This document shows, in pieces, positions 18,888 to 27,591 of a stretch of 56,768 nt of DNA (the first letter of the stretch is position 1; the number at the start of each line of letters is the position of its first letter). This DNA comes from Alphaproteobacteria bacterium. GTDB lineage: Bacteria > Pseudomonadota > Alphaproteobacteria > UBA9219. The stretch lies in contig WRDR01000011.1 of NCBI GenBank assembly GCA_009779745.1, positions 1-56,768 on the forward strand, written 5' to 3'. A program made the position numbers and the translations under genes. Under the pieces are notes generated by a model that saw only the letters and a program-made list of their open reading frames with translations, was not told the origin of the DNA and ran no database searches.

Positions 18888-19175
18888 ATGGACGTTCTTA
18901 TATATAATCTTGCTTCTGTTTCCCGCCGCTCTAAGTGGGTTATTGAGCCCAGACTGCTGTTTCCCAGAGATTGCTCTAAGTTTCCTTATTATTCAAAGGC
19001 TTTTGATACCAGAACAGAACTATATAACAGATTAATCTTTAACACTCTTGATGATGCGGTGTCTTTTGCCCGCCTTAACAACTGGTCAGCGTCCTTTCAT
19101 TTTCCTTCTAAAAACTCTTTTGAGCCTAAAAACTATTTGCAAAATTTTAATCCTAAGTTAATTAACGCTTATTAG
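18888..19175 (+). CDS. Divergent NDUFS4-like complex I accessory subunit
   Basis: About 95 residues from the ATG at 18888. The pattern VLIYNLASVSRRSKWVIEP, then FDTRTELYNRLIFNTLDDAV and SFARLNNW, follows the ETC complex I (NDUFS4/NDUFA4) family: a basic SK.W..E strand, then an RL.F.TL..A..FA segment. It is much diverged from the usual LMGWT form. It would sit on the peripheral arm of complex I. No clear ribosome site precedes this start, so the start is uncertain. Confidence 0.55.
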   Translation: MDVLIYNLASVSRRSKWVIEPRLLFPRDCSKFPYYSKAFDTRTELYNRLIFNTLDDAVSFARLNNWSASFHFPSKNSFEPKNYLQNFNPKLINAY

Positions 19176-19210
19176 ACTTGTCATGTGTTTTTATTTCTCA
19201 GAGGTTGGTT

Positions 19211-20686
19211 ATGCCTGTTTACAACTCTCTTGTTTCATCATCTGTTGCAGCCAGCGGTGTGCCTGCCAAATTCACTAACTCCGCTTCTCATATAAAGAAT
19301 CCTTCTTTTTATGACAGCATATCCATAGGCACTCTCAAACCCGAAAATGTCATTGTCTCTGTAAGCGATTCCGGTCAGGAGGCTCTTTCTTCTCTGTCTC
19401 ACAGCTTTTACGCTACCAAGGGCTATTTGTCTCTGTCCCAGATGTTTGATAGTTATACCATAAATGTTTTCACCAGAATTCAGCTCTTTGACAGCGAGGG
19501 CAATGTTATAGCCGACAGCCTCTACGGTACTGAGTCATATGCTGCTTTTGAGGCTTGGCAAAAAGGCGAGCTTTTTGTTGAAGAAGGTACTTATACCGTA
19601 GTCGCAACGCCTAATACTGATTTAATCGGCGATATTAATCTCTCTATGAGCACCTTTCATCAACAGGGAACTGCTTTATCCGTAAACAGCTCTTTAAATG
19701 CCAGTACTACTGCCGCTTATTATAATTTTTCTTTATCCGGAACTAATTTAAAATTCGATTTCAATGCAGGAAAAGAATCCAGCAATCTGAGAGTCATTAT
19801 TTTCGATGCTAAAGGCACGATTGTTGCGGATAGTGACGGGGATAGATTTATGAAGGCTCAGTATATTCTAGCTACCTCCGGAACCGGATTGTCCTTAGAC
19901 AGCGGCGATTACGTAGTCGCCGTTACTTACAAGAACAACATACAAAAGGCTTATGACGTAGATTATAGTTTTACTCTTTATTCGGGAAGCACCTACTCTG
20001 CGGTTTATACTACTAATGCTTCTGTGAAGCCGTATGATCCTTCTGCTGCCGGCTCCGTAGAGGTTGATCCTTATGCTTTATTATATGAGGCTCAGGGTTT
20101 TAACAAGTTTAACTCTTCTCCTGCAACTGCGGTTACTATCGGCTGGCTCCAGCAGGACAAATCCATGCTTGCTGTTCAGAGTGCGTTCAACAATGCCGGC
20201 AAGTCTCAGTACTATATGTTTACCCTACAGCAAGGCGATAACATTAAGTTTGACTTCAATAAGAGTATTACTAAAGAAGCGTCCAATATCAGAGTTCAGC
20301 TTCTGGATGCGACCGGGCTTTTTGTATATGCGGACAGTCACGGAACGCCGGAGCAGCAAAAGGCGTATAGAGAGCTTACTTCAGAAACCGGTCTTTCTGC
20401 TAAACCCGGAAAATATACTGTACACGTCTCTTACTTAGAAGCCGTATCTGACAATGTTTTCTATGAATTCGGTATTTATTCCGGCACCAGATTCGAAGCT
20501 CAGTATAAGACTTTTGCCTCGCCTCAGACTTTTGAACATGCTCTTTTAAGCGGCGATTTTTCTCTTACCGGCTCTCTAGGCCATATGCTGTCCACATATC
20601 TTGATAAGATGATTAACCCTGATAATTATGACGAGTTTGCGCTTGATAACAGCAAACTTATGGATGCTCTCAAAGGACGTTTTTAA
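19211..20686 (+). CDS. Large repeat-containing protein of unknown function
   Basis: Starting at the ATG at 19211 (AGAGG about 7 bp upstream) the protein has 491 residues. At least three related units can be seen, each centred on a strand-rich motif: INVFTRIQLFDSEGNVIADS, then LRVIIFDAKGTIVADSDGD, then IRVQLLDATGLFVYADSHGT. The last two are each preceded by KFDFN. The pattern resembles beta-sandwich (prepeptidase C-terminal-like) domains of exported proteins. No N-terminal signal peptide is visible, so export, if any, would need another route. Ser/Thr-rich. I do not recognise a named family. Confidence 0.65.
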   Translation: MPVYNSLVSSSVAASGVPAKFTNSASHIKNPSFYDSISIGTLKPENVIVSVSDSGQEALSSLSHSFYATKGYLSLSQMFDSYTINVFTRIQLFDSEGNVIADSLYGTESYAAFEAWQKGELFVEEGTYTVVATPNTDLIGDINLSMSTFHQQGTALSVNSSLNASTTAAYYNFSLSGTNLKFDFNAGKESSNLRVIIFDAKGTIVADSDGDRFMKAQYILATSGTGLSLDSGDYVVAVTYKNNIQKAYDVDYSFTLYSGSTYSAVYTTNASVKPYDPSAAGSVEVDPYALLYEAQGFNKFNSSPATAVTIGWLQQDKSMLAVQSAFNNAGKSQYYMFTLQQGDNIKFDFNKSITKEASNIRVQLLDATGLFVYADSHGTPEQQKAYRELTSETGLSAKPGKYTVHVSYLEAVSDNVFYEFGIYSGTRFEAQYKTFASPQTFEHALLSGDFSLTGSLGHMLSTYLDKMINPDNYDEFALDNSKLMDALKGRF

Positions 20687-20766
20687 GCCTTGCGAATCGA
20701 ACTCCAATAAATCAGACTAAGTGTTGATTCACGTTTTCTGATTCTTGTTTTTATATAGGTGTTTTC

Positions 20767-21222
20767 GTGCCGCATAATATCAAAGCTGCAAGCCTCAAAT
20801 CCCTAGAACTATGTCGATTTGCTTTTGTTGCCGGTGTCCGCGGCGATGCTCCGGATCTTTCCGCGCGCCAGATGGCTTTGCTGCTTTCCGTGTATCTCGG
20901 CGATGTGCCTCATACTGTAAGAGGACTTGCGAACACTCTTAAAATATCAAAGCCTGCCGTAAGCAGAGCACTCGACAGGCTCGGCGAACTCGACTACGTC
21001 AGGCGCGAACGGGACGAGCTCGACCACCGCAGCATTCTTGTGAAAAAGACCAGAGCAGGCGCTATGTTCCTTGCGTCTTTCTCTAAGCTCATTGATGACG
21101 CTTTGGTGTTTGTAGAATCTGTGCCTGATAGTTCTTTGGATTTTGGTTTTACTGAACCTGCTCCTTCTTCTGCCGATTGCTTGGTTCAGAATTCAGCAAC
21201 TCCTTTACAGCCTTTTATGTAA
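20767..21222 (+). CDS. MarR-family transcriptional regulator
   Basis: A GTG-started 151-residue protein with a winged helix: VRGLANTLKISKPAVSRALDRLGELDYVRRERDELDHRSILVKKT, given here only as a positional description of residues about 50-95. This is the classic MarR recognition helix and DxR wing. Its C-terminal dimerisation helix is short. It sits 2 bp before the NlpC/P60 gene, so the two are probably co-transcribed. Its ligand is unknown. Confidence 0.85.
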   Translation: MPHNIKAASLKSLELCRFAFVAGVRGDAPDLSARQMALLLSVYLGDVPHTVRGLANTLKISKPAVSRALDRLGELDYVRRERDELDHRSILVKKTRAGAMFLASFSKLIDDALVFVESVPDSSLDFGFTEPAPSSADCLVQNSATPLQPFM

Positions 21223-21223
21223 G

Positions 21224-22081
21224 ATGTTTGTGAAAAACTCTTTAGACAAACGCACGAATGCCTACAGACCTGATTTGGCGGACGCTAGTTTGCAGGGCGC
21301 TGTTAAGGCTAAAAAGTTCGCAGAACCTCATTTGCTCCAGTGTTTGTCCGGAGTTGTTCCTATGCTGGAAAATCCCTCGGCTTCAGCGCAGCAGGTAAGC
21401 CAGCTCCGGTACGGCGAGTTTTTTGATGTTTTTGAAAAACGTGATGACGGCTTTTATTGGATTCAGAACAGGGCTGACAATTACGTAGGATATGTCAGAG
21501 ACAGTTACTCGTTCAGCGATACTATTTCTTCTTTGTCCCACAGAGTCGGAGTCTTACGGACTTTTATTTACACCGAGCCTAATTTAAAAGCTCCGGTATG
21601 CGATGCTATTTCTTTGGGATCTTTTGTGAGCGTTCTTTCGGAAACTGCTGATTTTTACGAAATCTCCAATCACCTTTTCGTTTTCAAAAAACATATTGTT
21701 ACTACGGAAGAGTCTCTATGTAAGGACATTGTTTCTACAGCCGGCAAACTTTTGGGAGTCCCTTATTTGTGGGGCGGAAGAACGCCTATGGGCATTGACT
21801 GCTCGGGGCTTATTCAACTTACGCTTGAGCTTGCTTCTTTTGAAGCTCCTCGCGACAGCGACTTACAAAGAGCTGCTTTTGGAAAGCCTCTGACGAAAAT
21901 ATGGAAAGACTATGCGTGGAAGCGCGGAGATATCGTTTTCTTTAACGGTCATGTCGGAATTATGACTGATGCCGGCAACATGATACACGCCAATGCTTTT
22001 TCCATGGACGTTGCCGTAGAACCTCTGGCATCAGTTGTGAAAAAAGGTTTTGATATTTTGGCGGTGGGGAACCCTTTATAA
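21224..22081 (+). CDS. NlpC/P60 peptidase with SH3-like domains
   Basis: A 285-residue protein (from the ATG at 21224). Two SH3b-like regions (about residues 30-150) precede an NlpC/P60 catalytic domain. Its Cys is in GIDCSGLIQL, the first His in NGHVGIMTD and the polar partner in MIHANAF. This fits a gamma-D-Glu-L-meso-DAP endopeptidase acting on peptidoglycan or recycled muropeptides. No signal peptide is visible, so it may be cytoplasmic. It follows the MarR gene. Confidence 0.88.
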   Translation: MFVKNSLDKRTNAYRPDLADASLQGAVKAKKFAEPHLLQCLSGVVPMLENPSASAQQVSQLRYGEFFDVFEKRDDGFYWIQNRADNYVGYVRDSYSFSDTISSLSHRVGVLRTFIYTEPNLKAPVCDAISLGSFVSVLSETADFYEISNHLFVFKKHIVTTEESLCKDIVSTAGKLLGVPYLWGGRTPMGIDCSGLIQLTLELASFEAPRDSDLQRAAFGKPLTKIWKDYAWKRGDIVFFNGHVGIMTDAGNMIHANAFSMDVAVEPLASVVKKGFDILAVGNPL

Positions 22082-22086
22082 GAGAA

Positions 22087-22114
22087 GTGTGGAGTGTTGA
22101 AAGTGGAGTGTGGG
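22087..22114. repeat. Heptamer array after the NlpC/P60 gene
   Basis: Four units (GTGTGGA GTGTTGA AAGTGGA GTGTGGG) start 6 bp after the stop codon; AACTCCACAT at 22131 is an inverse partner. Confidence 0.7.
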
Positions 22115-22226
22115 GTTGGTGCATATTCTTAACTCCACATTTTTTTTAACCAATTCCTTACTTTTCCTAACTAGACTTATACAGTGGCATTATTTGCTAT
22201 ATTAACAGTATTATTTATTGTATTGT

Positions 22227-22292
22227 AAGGAGTTCTTATGAAATTTCCACCCACCCCACCCCACCCCCCCCCCCACGCAAGTTATTGAAATG
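22227..22292 (+). promoter_or_regulatory. Poly-C translational phase switch
   Basis: A strong AAGGAG (22227-22232 region) precedes an ATG at 22238. Eleven C (22264-22274) follow in a C/A-rich stretch. In this allele the frame from that ATG stops at a TGA (22286-22288) after 16 codons. With 10 or 13 C it would run in frame into the signal peptide and body of the next gene. The next in-frame ATG (22290) has no Shine-Dalgarno, so this allele reads as OFF or low. Confidence 0.8.
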
Positions 22293-24605
22293 CCGCAATA
22301 TTTTACAAAATTTCTTTTCGCCTTGTTCTTTGTTGCCGGACTGCTCTTTGCTCCGAATGCTTTTGCAAGCACGAACCTTGCTGTTCCGTTTGACTGGCAG
22401 GCTTGGTGGGGAACCTTGCCTAACAACAAAATCCCAGCCGATATGCACGGGATAAAAGATCCTATCAACCGTACTGTTAAAGCCTGTAGTTTGGGCAAGG
22501 GAAACTATGATAATATAAAAACGTTTACTGTTGACTATACGGGAGACGGCAACGCAGACTTTATTCTCGATATGGCGAAATTTTTGCTGCCGAACAATCT
22601 ATCCGGCAACTGTCCGGTAAAAATATGTGAGCCCGAAAACAATAAAAATTTCTGTCAGGTTATTTTATTTACTACAATCTCTCCTACCTATAAATTTGAT
22701 AAGAAATCATTGCTGGACGAACTAGACTGCGACAATCCTCCTGAAGATATGTCTAAGGACAAATGTGAAAAAGAAAACAAAAAAATAAGAGAAGAAAACG
22801 AGAAAATAAAAGAAAAAAATGAGTATTGCCCCCTAGAAGTATGTCCCGACAGATGGGAACAGACTTTCCAAGCTGATATGACAAAATTTGTTACTGATTG
22901 GAAAGTTATTTCCGGACAAGATTATCTTGATGAAACCTCCAGAGAAAAGATTTACAAGCCTTATGCAGAACAATTTTATACAGAGTTTATCAATTTTGTC
23001 CTTGCCAGTGAAGGTAAAGTAGCAATCAGAGACAAAACCAAATGCGTTAATGATGCTGTAAAAGTTATGAATAATAAAACAACTACTTCTCCGTGCGAGC
23101 AATTTCCTGCAATACTGCCTGTTTACAGGGACGAAAATGAAATGAATAAAGATCGAAATGTTGTCAGGATAGAAACTCTGCTTGACGAGTGCACGGAGAC
23201 AGAACGCCTGATTTGGGACAACATTTACAAAAGCCCGACTTGTGTTAAATTTTACCAATACGGCGCAGAAGGTGATGATCATGTTTTGGTAGACATGTTT
23301 TATCCGGCTGAATTTCCACCGATTGGAAACAATGACGACCGCATGACGTATTGGCGTTTTCCGGGGGTTGTTATAGAGGGTGTAACATTTATTGACGATG
23401 TCGAAGTTAATTGTAAGGAACTTGCCAATAGTGCTAAAACCCCGGAAGAAAAAGAGCAATTAGCTAAAGGGTGTCCTTGGAGAGGCAGCAGCAATGAAGA
23501 CCGTATAATGACAAGCTATCCAAGCAATAATGCAGATTCTTGTAAGGAGCGCGAAAGGCTCAAAGCTCTCAAAGATCCCAGATATGAAAACTTCCACTGT
23601 GTGTATCCACAGAACTTCGAGAGTATTCCCGGAGCTATGGCTTTGCAGTTTACAGACGATGACGGATACTTTTATTGTAAAGATATCTATAACACCTCCG
23701 GCAAAGAGCACTTCCTTCCAGCCCGTACCGGAAAAGAATTGGTATATTTCATCAATGCTGTGGAAAGCAGTCAGTTGCTAAACGTAACTACTAAGATTCT
23801 CGGCTCAAGCACCCTATTTAACACTGCAAATAAATGGTATAACTATATAATCAACAAGTACGGAGATGTGAAAAATAACAGCAACACTTGTGAAAAAAAG
23901 ATAGTTGGACCTGCGGCCCTAGCATATAAAGGATATTGGCAAGGAGAGATAAGCTGTTATGAACAGGAGTGTCAGCAATCTAAAACACTGTATGCCACGC
24001 GTCAGTGTATGCGTTCTACCGGAGCACTGGAAAATTGTGATTCATGTACGGACAATCCGGATATTTACTTGCCGCCCATTAATATACCTTCTCAGGGTTT
24101 CATTAACGCTCAGACACCGCCAAACAACATTTTTACAGGGAAAAAAGCTTTGTGTCATTTCCAAAGAACATGCAGAAATAGCGAATTTTGTGTAAAGCAT
24201 GAATTTTCTTGTTTGCCCGCCGAGGCTAAAATCTTGATGGCGGACGGCACTGTTAAGCCTATTGTCGATGTTAATACCGGCGATATGGTGATGAGCTTTA
24301 AGCAAGCAGAACATAATGCTCCTCTTAAACCCGCCAAAATTACTCAGTTGTATAAAACCGAAGATCAGGAATACATGAAGATTAATAATCTTGAGATAAC
24401 TTCTGCTCATACTATTTTGCTATCAAGCGGAACGACTATCTATGCGCGGAATACTAAGGTCGGCGATAAACTCGTAACTGCTGACGGTGAAATAGAAACA
24501 GTAAAAACCATAAAGCCTAAAGTCGGCAAGACTACTGTTTACAACCTGTCCTTAGAAGGCGGAGACGGTTTTGTAGCGGACAGTATAAGGATTATGGCGA
24601 AGTAA
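22290..24605 (+). CDS. Secreted Cys-rich protein with C-terminal Hint domain, phase-variable
   Basis: The 771-residue product from 22290 begins with a clear signal peptide (hydrophobic KFLFALFFVAGLLF, cleavage about after NAFA). The mature part is rich in paired Cys, with a Lys/Glu-rich segment at about residues 150-180. The last 131 residues form a Hint (hedgehog/intein) domain. Cys641 opens it in SCLPAEAKILMADG; T704-x-x-H707 (TSAH) is the catalytic block B; VYNLSLEGG is the closing strand. The terminal His-Asn of splicing inteins is absent, so self-cleavage or thioester transfer is more likely than splicing. Translation probably starts at 22238 when the C tract is in phase. The remainder matches no family I know. 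Confidence 0.75.
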   Translation: MPQYFTKFLFALFFVAGLLFAPNAFASTNLAVPFDWQAWWGTLPNNKIPADMHGIKDPINRTVKACSLGKGNYDNIKTFTVDYTGDGNADFILDMAKFLLPNNLSGNCPVKICEPENNKNFCQVILFTTISPTYKFDKKSLLDELDCDNPPEDMSKDKCEKENKKIREENEKIKEKNEYCPLEVCPDRWEQTFQADMTKFVTDWKVISGQDYLDETSREKIYKPYAEQFYTEFINFVLASEGKVAIRDKTKCVNDAVKVMNNKTTTSPCEQFPAILPVYRDENEMNKDRNVVRIETLLDECTETERLIWDNIYKSPTCVKFYQYGAEGDDHVLVDMFYPAEFPPIGNNDDRMTYWRFPGVVIEGVTFIDDVEVNCKELANSAKTPEEKEQLAKGCPWRGSSNEDRIMTSYPSNNADSCKERERLKALKDPRYENFHCVYPQNFESIPGAMALQFTDDDGYFYCKDIYNTSGKEHFLPARTGKELVYFINAVESSQLLNVTTKILGSSTLFNTANKWYNYIINKYGDVKNNSNTCEKKIVGPAALAYKGYWQGEISCYEQECQQSKTLYATRQCMRSTGALENCDSCTDNPDIYLPPINIPSQGFINAQTPPNNIFTGKKALCHFQRTCRNSEFCVKHEFSCLPAEAKILMADGTVKPIVDVNTGDMVMSFKQAEHNAPLKPAKITQLYKTEDQEYMKINNLEITSAHTILLSSGTTIYARNTKVGDKLVTADGEIETVKTIKPKVGKTTVYNLSLEGGDGFVADSIRIMAK

Positions 24606-24610
24606 GAAAA

Positions 24611-24674
24611 GTGTGGAGTGTGGAGTTGTGTCGACGTATTCCTCTTTAATAACTCCACTCTCAACACTCTACAC
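24611..24674. repeat. Facing heptamer arrays between convergent genes
   Basis: GTGTGGA units (24611-24624) and their reverse complements (24654-24674) face each other across about 30 bp, so transcripts from either side could form a hairpin. The mnmA stop codon (24663-24661) lies in the second array. Confidence 0.7.
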
Positions 24675-25665
24675 TTTGAATCACTCCTCCTCCCAACAAC
24701 CTCTCTTCCCTATACATAACACAGCTCTGCCCTGCGGCAACTCCGTAGTTGATATCCGCTAACTCTACCTCGCCTATATCTTTCCTATACACAGCCCTCA
24801 CCGGCTCTTGTGTAGATCTCATTTTCACTTCTACGTCCAGCTCTTCACTCTCAATATCCTCCGCTATCCAATTCACATTCTCTATTTTTATTATTTTTTT
24901 TCCCAGATCTTCCCTCTCGCCTACTATTATCTTGTTTCCTTCTATTTTTGTAACAAACAAAGGTTTCTTGTCCGATATTCCAAGCCCCCTTCTCTGCCCT
25001 ACGGTAAATTCTATTATCCCTTTGTGTCGTCCCAGAATATTGCCTTCTTTGTCTGTTATATCTCCGCTCGTTTTTGTTACACCCTGACTCACAAGAAATT
25101 CCCTATAGTCTTTATACTCTCCTAAAAAACATATGTCCTGACTGTCCTCTTTATCAGATATTGGTATTCCGTATCTTTCGGCTATTTCTCTTGTCTGTTT
25201 TTTGTCTTCCGTTTCACCAAGCGGGAATCTCGCAAACGCTATCTGCTCTTTTGTAAGCCCATACAAAAAATAGCTCTGATCTTTTTTTCTGTTCTTTCCT
25301 TTGTATAATCCGCCCTCTTTTTTTATCGCATAGTGGCCTGTTGCCAGAGCCTCAAGCCCCAGCCTTTTTGCATATTCTTTCATCTTTTCAAACTTGATTT
25401 TCCTATTGCACACACAGCACGGACTGGGAGTTCTTCCGGACATATACTCTTTCACAAAATAATCTATCACTTCTTTTTGAAATGCAGCTTTCTCGTCAAA
25501 AACTTGATGCTCTATTTTTAAGCAGTCCGCTACTCTTCCGGCATCATCAAGATTCCCGTATCCCATATCAAGGCTTATGCCTATAACCTCATGCCCTTGT
25601 TCCTTCATCAGTGCTGCTGCTGCTGCGCTGTCTACTCCGCCTGAAAGAGCTATGCCTATTTTCAT
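24661..25665 (-). CDS. mnmA: tRNA-specific 2-thiouridylase MnmA
   Basis: MnmA thiolates U34 of Lys, Glu and Gln tRNAs. The PP-loop is LSGGVDS (residues 7-13). Likely catalytic Cys residues are Cys86 in SPCCVCNRKIKF and Cys179 in SQDICFLG. At 334 residues it is slightly short. The start overlaps the map stop (ATGA). The final residues QSVEC are encoded inside a heptanucleotide repeat. Confidence 0.94.
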   Translation of the reverse strand: MKIGIALSGGVDSAAAAALMKEQGHEVIGISLDMGYGNLDDAGRVADCLKIEHQVFDEKAAFQKEVIDYFVKEYMSGRTPSPCCVCNRKIKFEKMKEYAKRLGLEALATGHYAIKKEGGLYKGKNRKKDQSYFLYGLTKEQIAFARFPLGETEDKKQTREIAERYGIPISDKEDSQDICFLGEYKDYREFLVSQGVTKTSGDITDKEGNILGRHKGIIEFTVGQRRGLGISDKKPLFVTKIEGNKIIVGEREDLGKKIIKIENVNWIAEDIESEELDVEVKMRSTQEPVRAVYRKDIGEVELADINYGVAAGQSCVMYREERLLGGGVIQSVEC

Positions 25666-26459
25666 ACTAACACATACGGCGGCTTGTCATATCCCTTCGG
25701 CGACAGCGTAAATATCTCGCACCCTTTGTCAGTCACCCCTATAGTATGCTCAAACTGCGCAGATAACGACTTGTCCTTAGTAACCGCCGTCCACCCGTCC
25801 TTCAGTACTTTAGTCTGATACTTGCCCGCATTTATCATAGGCTCTATTGTGAATATCATGCCCTTTTTCAGTTCTATGCCTTCCCCTCTTTTACCATAAT
25901 GCAGCACGGACGGCGCACAGTGGAATTTTTTTCCTATTCCATGTCCGCAAAATTCCCGGACTACGGAAAAACCTTCGGATTCTGCGCACTCTTGTATTGC
26001 CGCTCCTATGTCTCCAAGCCGCGCTCCGGGTTTCACTTCGTTTATTCCCCTTATCAGGCACTCATACGTTACGTCAACAAGCCTTTTTGCTTTTATACGC
26101 ACGTCATCTCCCACATAGAACATTCTGCTGGTATCGCCGTACCAGCCGTCTACTATTAATGTTACGTCTATGTTGACAATATCGCCGTTCTCTATTTTTT
26201 TCTCACCGGGTATTCCGTGACAGACTACGTGATTTGCCGATATACACGTAGACTTAGTATACCCGTTGTACCCCAGTGTCGCAGATATTGCTCCATGTTT
26301 CTGCGTCCATTCCTCGCACATTCTGTCCAAGTCGCCGGTAACAGCTCCGGGAACTACAAACGGTGTTATATAATCCAGTAACTCTGCTGCCAGCCTGCCT
26401 GCTTTCCGCATACCCTCAAAATCTTTTTCGCCGTATATTACTATATCCTTTTCCATCAC
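25662..26459 (-). CDS. map: Methionine aminopeptidase
   Basis: Removes the initiator Met from nascent proteins. The type I metal ligands are visible in order: VCHGIP, NIDVTLIVDGWYGDTSRMF (two Asp), GHGIGKKFH, IEPM and FEHTIGV. Its 265 residues are typical. Four-base overlaps join it to the gene upstream and to mnmA downstream, indicating one coupled operon. Confidence 0.95.
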   Translation of the reverse strand: MMEKDIVIYGEKDFEGMRKAGRLAAELLDYITPFVVPGAVTGDLDRMCEEWTQKHGAISATLGYNGYTKSTCISANHVVCHGIPGEKKIENGDIVNIDVTLIVDGWYGDTSRMFYVGDDVRIKAKRLVDVTYECLIRGINEVKPGARLGDIGAAIQECAESEGFSVVREFCGHGIGKKFHCAPSVLHYGKRGEGIELKKGMIFTIEPMINAGKYQTKVLKDGWTAVTKDKSLSAQFEHTIGVTDKGCEIFTLSPKGYDKPPYVLV

Positions 26460-27142
26460 ATAGAACTTCCCGGCTTAAAGTTCACCTGTATTCCCATCTT
26501 CTCCATTTGTGCCATTGTCGTAGCCAGTCCGTGCTGTGCTGCAGATGCCAGCATTGCCTGTCCGTATTCCGTAGGAGCCCTGTTGGACGCAGTTTTTTCC
26601 GCTTTCAGCAGATTATAAAGTATTCCGGGAAGTCCTCCGTCTTTTACCTCTCCGCTCCGTATGCCTTCGTCCTGACGTATTTTCGGTCCCCAGAACAGCT
26701 CTGTTATCCGCTTATCTGTTTCGGACTCTCCTTTTTTCTTTTTTTTACGCCCATGTTCTTCGTCTTCGTCCTCTTCTTCCTTTTCCTCCTTATAGCCTAC
26801 GTCTTCCCAGTTCACTCCTAAGAAATCCTGTATAGACGATGACATAAACGGAAAATTCTCAAGCATCTCTCTGAACATTCCTGCCGCAGAGTATATCGCC
26901 TCTTCCTCCAGCTTTTTAAGAGTTGCCTTTTGTTCGGGCGTTTTCGTACCCTTGCGGGCTTCCTTGACCGGCACCATACAATTATCTTTAAGACGCTTTG
27001 CCCACGCTTTTGCTATCTCTGCTCTTTCAGAATCTCCGTTCTCGCCGTACAGCTCGCCTATAGTCTTCAGCCTCTTCACTAAACACTCAGACCAATACCA
27101 CCAGTCGTTAAACGGTGCTTTTTCAGACCAACTCTGTGCCAT
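26456..27142 (-). CDS. Hypothetical protein
   Basis: A 228-residue soluble-looking protein. The N-terminal half is helical and Trp-rich (NDWWYWSECLVKRLKTIGEL). The middle is a strongly charged stretch (EEKEEEDEDEEHGRKKKKKG, about residues 118-137). The C-terminus is Ala/Met-rich. It overlaps map by four bases and follows a 64-residue gene. No family recognised. Confidence 0.6.
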   Translation of the reverse strand: MAQSWSEKAPFNDWWYWSECLVKRLKTIGELYGENGDSERAEIAKAWAKRLKDNCMVPVKEARKGTKTPEQKATLKKLEEEAIYSAAGMFREMLENFPFMSSSIQDFLGVNWEDVGYKEEKEEEDEDEEHGRKKKKKGESETDKRITELFWGPKIRQDEGIRSGEVKDGGLPGILYNLLKAEKTASNRAPTEYGQAMLASAAQHGLATTMAQMEKMGIQVNFKPGSSM

Positions 27143-27154
27143 AAATATAACCTT

Positions 27155-27349
27155 CTATTCTATTCCGCCGGACGTTTTCCAATACGCTTTATTCAGTTCG
27201 TCCAAACGTTCTTTTACTTCTTTGTCTTTTCTTAGCGGACTGTCCGTATCAGAAACTTTGCCTAATATTTCTTCCATACTTTTAGCTGCCTCCGACAATT
27301 TTTCCAATGCCGGATTTTCATTATTTTTATTAGAGCTCTTTTCATTCAT
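27155..27349 (-). CDS. Small hypothetical protein, first gene of the map-mnmA operon
   Basis: A 64-residue, highly charged, probably helical protein without Cys. AGAGGA precedes the ATG, inside a perfect 22-bp tandem duplication. Twelve bases separate it from the next gene. No family recognised. Confidence 0.55.
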   Translation of the reverse strand: MNEKSSNKNNENPALEKLSEAAKSMEEILGKVSDTDSPLRKDKEVKERLDELNKAYWKTSGGIE

Positions 27350-27390
27350 AACACTATTCCTCTAATATCATAACACTATTCCTCTAATAT
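27347..27390. repeat. Perfect 22-bp tandem duplication of a ribosome-binding site
   Basis: Two identical 22-bp units (27347-27368 and 27369-27390). Each carries AGAGGA and an ATG on the minus strand. The upstream copy opens a 5-codon frame (ATG ATA TTA GAG GAA TAG) ending shortly before the real start codon of the 64-residue gene. Confidence 0.85.
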
Positions 27391-27591
27391 AGGATTTTTC
27401 ATGTTACACCACCCACCTATTTTAATATATTAACTTTTCTAAAAAACACAATAGTATTCTTATCCTATTGATTTATAAATATAATATTTTACTATTGGTG
27501 AAAGTATTTTTTTAGTGTATATTGTTTTCATAGTATTTTTATTATTAAATACATATTTTAACTTATTAACCAAACAGCGAGGACGGATAAA

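Noticed and set aside
22290-24605. A splicing intein inserted in a host gene
   Set aside because: The Hint domain is at the very C-terminus, with no C-extein and no terminal His-Asn.
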